Below are positions 1-5,812 of a stretch of 14,685 nucleotides of DNA, in pieces. Under the pieces are notes generated by a model. It worked only from the letters and a program-made list of their open reading frames with translations, was not told where the DNA came from and ran no database searches. The translations under genes and the position numbers were made by a program. The DNA is from PVC group bacterium (GTDB lineage Bacteria; Verrucomicrobiota; Kiritimatiellia; SS1-B-03-39; PXDE01). The stretch covers positions 1 to 14,685 of the forward strand of contig PXDE01000052.1 in NCBI GenBank assembly GCA_003566475.1, read 5' to 3'. Within the stretch, counting starts at the first letter, position 1, and each line of letters starts with the position of its first letter.

Positions 1-54
1 GGGGCATTCTCGGGCGCGGCCAAACGCTTGGCGCGTTCGGCTACGGGGCGGCAG

Positions 55-219
55 CACGGTCTTTTCCTATGGCTCTGGATGGCGAGGGGTCAGGCCTTTA
101 CCCTTTCCATCCGACCCCCATCAGGCGCTGGATACGGTGGAAAACGTGCGGGGTGGCAAGGGTAAAGGCCTGACCCCATCGCCGCCCCGTCCTCGAACCG
201 CCCAAAGGAAAAGTCCGTG
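55..219. repeat. Long imperfect palindrome (REP/MITE-like) upstream of pheS
   Basis: The core is a perfect 20-bp inverted repeat at 86-105 and 158-177, beginning GGGGTCAGGCC and ending with its complement GGCCTGACCCC. The arms extend outward imperfectly: CACGGTCTTTTCC at 55-67 is mirrored by the complement of CACGGACTTTTCC near 207-219. Inside, TTTCCA (104-109) faces TGGAAA (138-143). The whole can fold into one long hairpin of about 165 nt. Termini starting GGGGTCAGGCC recall sequences next to REP-associated Y1 transposases, but no transposase gene is present here. It ends 66 bp before the pheS start, so it could also shape the pheS leader; that is inference. Confidence 0.75.
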
Positions 220-242
220 GGGGCGGCAGCCCGCCGATGCGG

Positions 243-290
243 TTTGGCCTTCCCACCGGGCGTGGGCCTGTGCCACCTTCGCCGGATGCA
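243..290 (+). repeat. Dispersed repeat copy A, contains the pheS start codon
   Basis: The last 22 bases (269-290, core GCCACCTTCGCCGGATGCA) are identical to 3015-3036 upstream of pheT, and the preceding 26 bases match 2989-3014 at 18 positions. This copy also has a small hairpin CCCAC/GTGGG. The pheS ATG at 286-288 lies in the identical part. Confidence 0.8.
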
Positions 291-1299
291 GCCGGACGAG
301 ATCGCACGCATTCACGAGGAGGCGCTGGCCGAGGCGCGGGAGGCGGATTCCGCCGATGCCCTGGAGGCGGTGCGCCTGAAGTACCTGAGCCGGAAGGGGC
401 TGGTCCAGGACATCATGGCCTCGCTCAAGACGGCCGCCCCGGCCGACCGGCCGGCCATCGGCCAGGCCGCCAACCGGCTGCGGGCCGAACTTCTGGACGC
501 GGTCAACCGTCGCCGCGAGAAGCTGGCCGAGGCGGCCGAGACGTCGGGCCCGGCCTTCGACATCACCCTTCCCGGCCGCTGGCCGGGGCTGGGCTCGATC
601 CATCCCGTGTCCGGCATGATCGCCCAGTGCGCGGACATCTTCCGGTCCATGGGCTTCACCGTGGCCGACGGCCCGGACATCGAGACCGCGTTCCACAACT
701 TCGACGCCCTCAACCACCCGCCCGGCCACCCCGCCCGCGATCCCCGCGACACCTTCTACCTCGAGGACGGCACGCTCCTGCGCACCCATACCTCGCCGGT
801 CCAGGTGCGCTACATGCAGGCCCACCCTCCCCCGGTGCGGATCATCGCCCCCGGCCGGACCTACCGGCGCGACACCCCCGACGCCACCCACAGCTCGAAC
901 TTCCATCAGATCGAGGGCCTGTACGTGGCCGACCGGGTGTCCCTGGCCGACCTCAAGGGCGACCTGACCTACTTCGCCAGCCAGCTCCTGGGGGCCCGGG
1001 TCCAGGTGCGGTTCCGTCCCCACTTCTTCCCGTTCACCGAGCCCAGCGTGGAGGTGGACTTCTCGTGCCACGTCTGCGGAGGCCAGGGCTGCCGGGTGTG
1101 CAAGCAGAGCGGATGGATCGAGATCGGCGGGGCGGGGATGGTGGATCCCAATGTCTACACGGCGGTGGGCTACGACCCCGAGGCGGTCACCGGCTACGCC
1201 TTCGGCCTGGGCGTCGAGCGCATGGCCATGATCTTCCACGGGATTCCCGATATCCGGCTGCTGTACGAGAATGACGTGCGGTTTCTGGCTCAATTCTGA
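286..1299 (+). CDS. pheS: Phenylalanine--tRNA ligase alpha subunit
   Basis: This is the catalytic subunit of the cytoplasmic (PheS-PheT)2 synthetase, which charges tRNA-Phe with phenylalanine using ATP. It has 337 residues, normal for the family. The N-terminal coiled-coil arm (about 1-85) is followed by the class II core: motif 1 region from GSIHPVSG (103), motif 2 with SSNFHQIEG (203-211) and motif 3 with GLGVER (307-312). A four-cysteine cluster, CHVC (261-264) and CRVC (269-272), is of the kind seen in many bacterial PheS. I chose ATG 286 because MQPDEIARIHEEAL aligns with the usual PheS N-terminus; an in-frame GTG at 217 would add 23 residues coded by the upstream repeat. No good Shine-Dalgarno precedes 286, which is odd. 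Its partner pheT lies 1.77 kb downstream instead of adjacent. Confidence 0.97.
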   Translation: MQPDEIARIHEEALAEAREADSADALEAVRLKYLSRKGLVQDIMASLKTAAPADRPAIGQAANRLRAELLDAVNRRREKLAEAAETSGPAFDITLPGRWPGLGSIHPVSGMIAQCADIFRSMGFTVADGPDIETAFHNFDALNHPPGHPARDPRDTFYLEDGTLLRTHTSPVQVRYMQAHPPPVRIIAPGRTYRRDTPDATHSSNFHQIEGLYVADRVSLADLKGDLTYFASQLLGARVQVRFRPHFFPFTEPSVEVDFSCHVCGGQGCRVCKQSGWIEIGGAGMVDPNVYTAVGYDPEAVTGYAFGLGVERMAMIFHGIPDIRLLYENDVRFLAQF

Positions 1300-1314
1300 C
1301 GGTGGGCTCAGGCT

Positions 1315-1407
1315 GGCGAGGCTTCGCCCGGTGGGTGGGGCGGCACGCGGTGCGGAGATAGCGCACCTTGGTTGGATGGAGCGGATCAAGCGGTCCGAAG
1401 CCTCGCC
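1315..1407. repeat. Foldback element with 12-bp arms
   Basis: GGCGAGGCTTCG at 1315-1326 is perfectly complementary to CGAAGCCTCGCC at 1396-1407. A smaller hairpin lies inside (GGTGCG 1349-1354 with CGCACC 1362-1367). Just beyond are two more perfect hairpins, CCCGCCG/CGGCGGG around 1412-1429 and GGAAGTGG (1432-1439) with CCACTTCC (1449-1456). This cluster occupies the place where the rest of the RES toxin gene would be expected. Confidence 0.6.
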
Positions 1408-1439
1408 TAGGCCCGCCGCAGACGGCGGGCGGGAAGTGG

Positions 1440-1562
1440 TTAGGGGTTCCACTTCCGAAGGCGGGGATCGAACGGGAAGGCGGCGGGCTGGCCGATGCGG
1501 ATCCGGCTGAAGGCGGACGCCCGATGGCGGGCCTGGACGATTCGCCAGGCGCGGAGCTTCAG
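1440..1562 (-). pseudogene. RES-domain toxin, 5' remnant
   Basis: Directly after the DUF2384 antitoxin, in the -1 frame and overlapping its stop codon, the minus strand reads LKLRAWRIVQARHRASAF. This matches the start of RES toxins, where an RxWRxVxARHxxxAF segment normally leads into a G-E-G-A...GGRWN segment. Here the match stops after AF(S), and the frame ends at TAA (1440-1442) after about 40 codons; a full RES toxin is roughly 150-230 residues. No ATG or GTG starts the frame (CTG at 1560-1562 is the nearest). Intact RES toxins paired with Xre/MbcA-type antitoxins degrade or modify NAD+ (family knowledge). The piece left here lacks nearly the whole fold and cannot be active. Recognition rests on about 15 residues plus the expected position and overlap. 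Confidence 0.7.
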
Positions 1563-1990
1563 GAGAACACCCCGTGCTCAAGGCGGCCCAGGAGATCCTC
1601 CACCTCACGGGCCCCGACCTCGCTTCGAGCGAAGTCGAGAGGGGGCTGGCCGTCCAACGCCTTCAAGGGGGTCCGGAACCATCGCCTCGCCGCATCCACC
1701 TCCCCCAGGACATCCACCGCGCGGTCGAAGAGCGCCCCCAGCCGGAACACCCGCTCCGACTCCACCGGCTGAAGCCGGCCTTCCTTTCGACGCCGGGCCA
1801 ACGTGCGGGGCGCGATCCGGGCGACTTCCGCCAGTCGGGCGCACGGCGTGTCCATAGCCTGGCTCAGCCGGTCCAAGGCGCGGATCGGAAGCCCCCGTTC
1901 CAGGCGCGCGATGGCGGAGCGCGTGTCCGCCACATAGACGCCAAGCGACTCCCCCAGCCTGCGGCGGTCGTCTGCTGATGTTTTCGGCAT
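1559..1990 (-). CDS. Xre/MbcA/ParS-type antitoxin (DUF2384)
   Basis: This 143-residue protein has the layout of antitoxins that pair with RES toxins: an N-terminal helix-turn-helix-like region (about 35-70, with LAEVARIAPRTLARRRKEGRL) and a C-terminal DUF2384 domain (about 75-143: ERVFRLGALFDRAVDVLG, then WFRTPLKALDG, then GAREVEDLLGRLEHGVFS). The frame is intact to its natural end. ATG 1990 is supported by AAGGA six bases upstream on the minus strand. Such antitoxins bind their own promoter and cap the toxin's active site. Only a toxin fragment follows, so this is an antitoxin without a working partner. It and the membrane gene upstream on the same strand are less GC-rich around their 5' ends than the flanking phe genes, which suggests acquisition. 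Confidence 0.85.
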   Translation of the reverse strand: MPKTSADDRRRLGESLGVYVADTRSAIARLERGLPIRALDRLSQAMDTPCARLAEVARIAPRTLARRRKEGRLQPVESERVFRLGALFDRAVDVLGEVDAARRWFRTPLKALDGQPPLDFARSEVGAREVEDLLGRLEHGVFS

Positions 1991-2020
1991 GTCAATCCTT
2001 CATTGCCAAATTGCATGTCA
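1987..2020 (-). promoter_or_regulatory. Possible antitoxin operator: 8-bp direct repeat
   Basis: GCATGTCA occurs at 1987-1994, overlapping the antitoxin start codon, and again at 2013-2020, 26 bp apart and in the same orientation. Xre-type antitoxins commonly autoregulate by binding repeated sites at their own promoter, so these could be half-sites. No clear -35/-10 pair was found. Confidence 0.3.
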
Positions 2021-2044
2021 CCGTACGCCTTATGGCTGCAACCA

Positions 2045-2467
2045 TCAACGTTGGTCTCCCTTCACCGCAGCGGCCAGAGGGATGCGGCAGCGGGCCATGG
2101 CCTCGATCCGTTCCTTCAACCTGAGTCGGTTCCTCATGAGGAGAATTGCGACGACGGGAGCAATGAGGCCTTCCCAGTTGATGGGATTGGCTGCCATTGC
2201 CGCTAGGACGGCCATGATGCAGAGAGTGCGCCAGAAACGAGCCGTGGATCCGACGAGAATTCGCTCGGGAAGAATAAGCACGAACACGAGCCCCGCTCCC
2301 GCCGCCAACTGGAGCCAAACCGGGCGGACGTCGGGCCCGTAGAGGTCCCCGAGCGGTCCCCATCCCGTGAATCCCACGACGAGCCCCGCAGACAGGATCG
2401 CCACGCCCCGAGCCAGTGCGACGGGCTCAACCATGTTGACCAATTTGGGCATACGAAATGGTACCAC
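2045..2467 (-). CDS. Hypothetical small membrane protein
   Basis: I do not recognise this protein. The frame encodes up to 140 residues from GTG 2467 (ATG 2452 and ATG 2434 are alternatives; none has a convincing ribosome site). Four hydrophobic stretches can be seen, at about 16-33, 50-66, 81-93 and 100-112, followed by a basic tail (RNRLRLKERIEAMARC...). That alternation of apolar segments with short charged loops argues for a real inner-membrane protein and not a chance frame. It lies 54 bp upstream of the DUF2384 antitoxin on the same strand and could be co-transcribed with it. No catalytic motif is visible and I assign no function. Confidence 0.6.
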   Translation of the reverse strand: MVPFRMPKLVNMVEPVALARGVAILSAGLVVGFTGWGPLGDLYGPDVRPVWLQLAAGAGLVFVLILPERILVGSTARFWRTLCIMAVLAAMAANPINWEGLIAPVVAILLMRNRLRLKERIEAMARCRIPLAAAVKGDQR

Positions 2468-2807
2468 AAGCCGCGGCCCTTGCGCACCACGTGATCAGCC
2501 CGCAGGAAGGGGGCCGGCCACGACCAGGCGCATTCGGGCCGGAGCCAGGGTTTAGGGATCAGTGGCAGGGAAGGCCGCTGAACCGAAGGGATCAGCCGGA
2601 TAGGGGGGTGAGACAGGCGGCGCCGATGCGGGGTGCGGGTTCTCTGGGTCGGCTTCCCCATCGCCCTGTAGCGACCGCTCGACTGAGTCTTCGAAGGAGA
2701 GCGGTATCTTCGCACGTACGACCAATGCCTCCCCCTCGTCGTCCCCTCCCTCGGCCCCGGCCCGGAGCCGTTCTCCCTCCCGCATAGCGGGACTCGGTCG
2801 AACGGCC

Positions 2808-2838
2808 GCCTGCCTGCGCCGGGCATCGGCAGGCAGGC
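2808..2838. repeat. Perfect 10-bp inverted repeat, hairpin
   Basis: GCCTGCCTGC at 2808-2817 pairs with GCAGGCAGGC at 2829-2838 around an 11-nt loop. No T-run follows on either strand, so it looks like a dispersed palindromic unit and not an intrinsic terminator. Confidence 0.7.
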
Positions 2839-2988
2839 CACAAGGGGGAGGCCCGGGCGCGGCGCTCGCCCAACGCCCTGCAGCGGAGCCGCGCAGGGTG
2901 TCCCGAACCTCTTTCGTGCCCTTCGTGACTTTCCGCCTGCGCTCTATAGCGCGGAGCGCGACGGAGGGTGGTTCTCCCCTCTCCCGCC

Positions 2989-3036
2989 TTTGCGCTTCCC
3001 TCCCGGCGGCGGGTTGTGCCACCTTCGCCGGATGCA
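2989..3036 (+). repeat. Dispersed repeat copy B, upstream of pheT
   Basis: This is the second copy of the 48-bp unit found at 243-290, with the last 22 bases identical. Here it ends 36 bp before the pheT start, so unlike copy A it does not supply the start codon. Confidence 0.8.
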
Positions 3037-3072
3037 CGCTGCACCCCTTTCCCCGCGAACGGAGACCGCGCC

Positions 3073-5457
3073 ATGAAGCTGCCCCTGAGCTGGCTCAAGG
3101 CCTATGTGGATTTCGACGACACGCCGGAAGGTCTGCGGTCGAAGCTGACCTTCTCCGGCCTCGAGGTGGAGGCGGTGGAGACGATTGGCGCCGACCTGCC
3201 CGGCGTGGTGGTGGGCGAAGTCCGGGCGGTGGCCCCCCACCCCAACGCCGACCGCCTGCGCCTGTGCACGGTGTGGGACGGGGCGGCCGAGCATCCGGTG
3301 GTGTGCGGCGCCCCCAACGTCGAGACGGGCGGCAGATACCCCTTCGCCCCGGTGGGGACCGAACTGCCGGGCGGACTCAGGATCAAGAAGGCCAGGATCC
3401 GCGGCGAGATGTCCCTGGGCATGCTCTGCGCCGAGGACGAGCTGGGGCTGGGCGAGGGGCACGAGGGGCTCTACGTGCTCGACGCCGCCCTGGACGCCGG
3501 TACCCCCATCTCCGAGGTGCTGGGTCCGCCCGAGGTGGTGTTCGAGATCGAGGTGACCCCCAACCGCCCGGACTGCCTGAGCATGCTCGGCATCGCCCGC
3601 GAGGTGGCGGCGCTCTACGGGAAGCCGCTGAAGGCGCCCGCCACCGATCTCCGCGCGTCGGCGGGCCCGGTGGCGGATCTGGCCCGGGTGGAGGTGGAAG
3701 CCCCCGACCTGTGTCCCCGCTACATCGCCCGGGTCATCGAAGGGGTGGCCGCCGGGCCCAGCCCGGACTGGATGCAGCGGCGGCTGACCCTGGCCGGCGT
3801 GCGGCCGATCAACAACCTGGTGGACATCACCAACTACGTGATGCTGGAGCTGGGGCAGCCTCTGCACGCGTTCGACCTGGACCGTCTGGCCGGCCCGGCC
3901 ATCATCGTCCGCCGGGCCCGTCCCGCCGAGACCATGGCCACCCTGGACGGGCAGACGCGGGAGCTGAGCCCCGACATGCTGGTGATCGCGGACGCGGAGC
4001 GTCCGGTGGCGGTGGCGGGGGTGATGGGCGGCGCGGACAGCGAGATCGCCGACACCACCACCCGGGTGCTGCTGGAGAGCGCGACCTTCCATGCCGAGTC
4101 CATCCGCGCCACCTCGCGGGCGCTCCGGCTGAGCACCGAGTCGTCCTACCGGTTCGAGCGAGGGGTGGACCGCGAGACGGCGGAGGCGGCCAGCCGCCGG
4201 GCCGCCGCCCTCATGGTGGACCTGGCCGGCGGCCGGCTGGCCGAGGGCAGCCTCGACGCGCAGGCCCCGGCCCCCGCCCCCCGCACCCTGACCCTCCGCG
4301 TCCAGAAGGCCCGCGATCTGACCGGCATGGACATCTCCGCCGCCGAGATCCAGGACATCTTCCGGCGGCTGGAACTGCGGGTGGACCGGGCGGATGACGC
4401 GTCGTGCACGGTGACCGTGCCCGCGTTCCGGAGCGATCTCGAGCGCGAGGTGGATCTGATCGAGGAGGTGGCCCGCATCCATGGGCTGGACCAGGTGCCC
4501 AGCCCGCCACCCGAGGTGCGGGTGGTGCCCGACGCCGACGACCGCCCGTTCTGGCACCGGGTGAAGCTCCGCGAGGCGCTGTGCGGGCTCGGGTTCCGGG
4601 AGATCATGAACTACAGCCTGCTGTCCGAGCGGCTGCTGGCCGACACCGCCGAGGGTGGCCGGGAGGACTGGGCGGCGCTGCCCAATCCGATCAGCCAGGA
4701 CCAGTCCATCCTGCGCCCGTCGCTGCGGCCGCAGATGATCGAGTCGCTGGGCCGCAACCAGGCCTACCAGAACCGGGAGGCGGCGCTGTTCGAGCTGGGC
4801 CGGGTGTTCCGGCGCGACGGCGGCGGCGCGGCGGAGACGGAGCGCCTGGCCATCGGCCTCATGGGACGCCGGGTGCCCGAGGATCCGGGCGAGGCGTTCC
4901 TGGCCATCAAGGGCGTCTGGGAGCGGCTGGCCTCGCATCTGCATGTGGAGGGGTGGTCGGTCGAGCCCCTGGGCGCGGATCCGGCCTGGCGGGCGGGCCA
5001 TGCGGCCCGGATCGTCGGCGGCGGCGGCGCGGAGGTCGGACGGCTGGGGCTGGTCCACCCCAAGGTGGCGCGGGCGTGGCGGATCCTGGGGCCGCTGCCC
5101 GTGGCCGAGCTCGAGGTGGCGCCGCTGCTGGAGCGGGCGTTCGGGTCGCCCATGTACCGTCCGTTCTCGACCTTCCCCGGGGTGGAGCGCGACGTGGCCC
5201 TGGTGGTGGCGGAGTCCGTGCGGCACGCCGACGTCCTGGCCGCCATCGCCGAGGCGGCCCCTCCGGAGTTGTCGGGCGTGGATCTTTTTGATATCTATCG
5301 GGGCGTGGAGATCGGTAACGGCCGCAAGAGCCTGGCCTACGCCCTCTGGTACCGGTCGCCCGACCGGAGCCTGACCGACGACGAGACCAACCGCATGCAC
5401 GACCGGGTGAAATCGGTTCTGCGCCAGCGGCTCGACGCGGAGATCCGGGAGGATTGA
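3073..5457 (+). CDS. pheT: Phenylalanine--tRNA ligase beta subunit
   Basis: This is the large subunit of the (PheS-PheT)2 enzyme, which binds and positions tRNA-Phe and carries the editing site that hydrolyses Tyr-tRNA-Phe. It has 794 residues, the usual bacterial length. Visible in order: MKLPLSWLKAYVDF N-terminus; the Trbp111-like tRNA-binding domain (about 38-150, with VCGAPNV and a SLGMLCAEDELGL segment); the B3/B4 editing domain, ending around ESSYRFERGVD (356-366); the B5 domain (about 405-475); the catalytic-like core; and a C-terminal FDX-ACB anticodon-binding domain from about 694. ATG 3073 has GGAGA seven bases upstream. Although pheS and pheT are normally contiguous, here about 1.77 kb of accessory DNA lies between them, so pheT may need read-through across it or its own promoter. 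Confidence 0.98.
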   Translation: MKLPLSWLKAYVDFDDTPEGLRSKLTFSGLEVEAVETIGADLPGVVVGEVRAVAPHPNADRLRLCTVWDGAAEHPVVCGAPNVETGGRYPFAPVGTELPGGLRIKKARIRGEMSLGMLCAEDELGLGEGHEGLYVLDAALDAGTPISEVLGPPEVVFEIEVTPNRPDCLSMLGIAREVAALYGKPLKAPATDLRASAGPVADLARVEVEAPDLCPRYIARVIEGVAAGPSPDWMQRRLTLAGVRPINNLVDITNYVMLELGQPLHAFDLDRLAGPAIIVRRARPAETMATLDGQTRELSPDMLVIADAERPVAVAGVMGGADSEIADTTTRVLLESATFHAESIRATSRALRLSTESSYRFERGVDRETAEAASRRAAALMVDLAGGRLAEGSLDAQAPAPAPRTLTLRVQKARDLTGMDISAAEIQDIFRRLELRVDRADDASCTVTVPAFRSDLEREVDLIEEVARIHGLDQVPSPPPEVRVVPDADDRPFWHRVKLREALCGLGFREIMNYSLLSERLLADTAEGGREDWAALPNPISQDQSILRPSLRPQMIESLGRNQAYQNREAALFELGRVFRRDGGGAAETERLAIGLMGRRVPEDPGEAFLAIKGVWERLASHLHVEGWSVEPLGADPAWRAGHAARIVGGGGAEVGRLGLVHPKVARAWRILGPLPVAELEVAPLLERAFGSPMYRPFSTFPGVERDVALVVAESVRHADVLAAIAEAAPPELSGVDLFDIYRGVEIGNGRKSLAYALWYRSPDRSLTDDETNRMHDRVKSVLRQRLDAEIRED

Positions 5458-5581
5458 CCGGACCGGATGGACGGGGACGGGCTCCTTGAAACAGGTGGCG
5501 ACATGAGCCTTGTCGTGGTAGATTGGGTCGGATGAGTCGGGCGGTCCGGCCAGCGTTCCGCCGGAGTTCCGTCCTGTGATC

Positions 5582-5625
5582 TTTGGAAGCTGAAGGTTCA
5601 GTCCCGCCGCGAGGCGGGATCCAAA
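5582..5625. repeat. Nested palindromes forming a possible three-way junction
   Basis: TTTGGA (5582-5587) pairs with TCCAAA (5620-5625). Enclosed are CTGAAGGTTCAG (5590-5601) and the strong hairpin CCCGCC-GCGA-GGCGGG (5603-5618). The set ends 5 bp before the 6S RNA and so overlaps where its promoter should be. No T-run follows, so it is not a standard terminator. Confidence 0.55.
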
Positions 5626-5630
5626 AATCG

Positions 5631-5812
5631 CCCTGCCTTGTTCGAGCAAGAGCCGAGCGTCTCCCACCCGATTGCGAAAAGCAGGGGGGCTTGGAGTCCT
5701 TCCTCCGGGGCCATGCCGAATGTCGGACGGCCCCCGGTTGAAGGCAGAGCTCCCACCTATGTCCATAGCGGCATGGAGACAGTGCTCCCAGACGGCAAAG
5801 GCGGGGTTTTTT
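5631..5812 (+). ncRNA. ssrS: 6S RNA
   Basis: About 182 nt, close to the standard 6S length, with the 6S architecture: a long interrupted hairpin mimicking an open promoter, which binds the housekeeping sigma factor-RNA polymerase holoenzyme. Pairings seen: closing stem CCCTGCCTT (5631-5639) with AAGGCGGGG (5798-5806); GTCTCC (5659-5664) with GGAGAC (5775-5780); an open central bubble whose 3' side carries a small CTAT/ATAG hairpin (5757-5768); then an upper stem of CCTTC (5698-5702) with GAAGG (5740-5744), 5704-5712 with 5729-5737, and an apical CCGA/TCGG hairpin (5716-5726). TTTTTT (5807-5812) follows the closing stem. In proteobacteria 6S is often upstream of fthC; here rarA is between. No clear promoter was seen. 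The identification is by structure and position. Confidence 0.85.

Larger units (their letters stand above)
2468..3072. other. Repeat-rich non-coding region before pheT
   Basis: I find no convincing gene in these 605 bases; the open frames lack family motifs and run through palindromes. It holds a perfect 10-bp hairpin at 2808-2838, a CCCTGC/GCAGGG pair around 2876-2900, a stretch at 2913-2930 (TTCGTGCCCTTCGTGACT) resembling the ends of the palindrome between xseA and xseB, and dispersed repeat copy B at 2989-3036. No promoter for pheT could be assigned with confidence. Confidence 0.6.

Noticed and set aside
181..227. GCCGCCCC/GGGGCGGC as a phe attenuator with a leader peptide
   Set aside because: The loop is about 31 nt, no T-run follows, and no short Phe-rich reading frame precedes it.
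1361..1381. A third copy of the pheS/pheT upstream repeat (CACCTTGGTTGGATGGA)
   Set aside because: Only a loose resemblance to GCCACCTTCGCCGGATGCA over a short stretch; not enough to call a copy.
121..1608. A 495-codon minus-strand frame opposite pheS
   Set aside because: Same reason: shadow of pheS, crossing the intergenic palindromes, with no family signature.
2203..2841. A 212-codon minus-strand frame before pheT
   Set aside because: It overlaps the membrane protein gene in another frame and reads through a perfect palindrome; Arg/Pro/Ser-rich with no domain.
5486..5524. Promoter candidates (sigma-70 or sigma-54) for the 6S RNA
   Set aside because: TTGAAA and TAGATT are 27 bp apart, and the TGGC...TTGT stretch lacks the GG-N10-GC spacing of sigma-54 sites.
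5603..5618. CCCGCC-GCGA-GGCGGG hairpin as the pheT terminator
   Set aside because: No T-run follows the stem on either strand.
2944..5766. A 940-codon open frame on the minus strand opposite pheT
   Set aside because: It is antisense to a clear PheT, low-complexity (His, Gly, Arg, Gln rich) and motif-free, as expected from high-GC codon bias.
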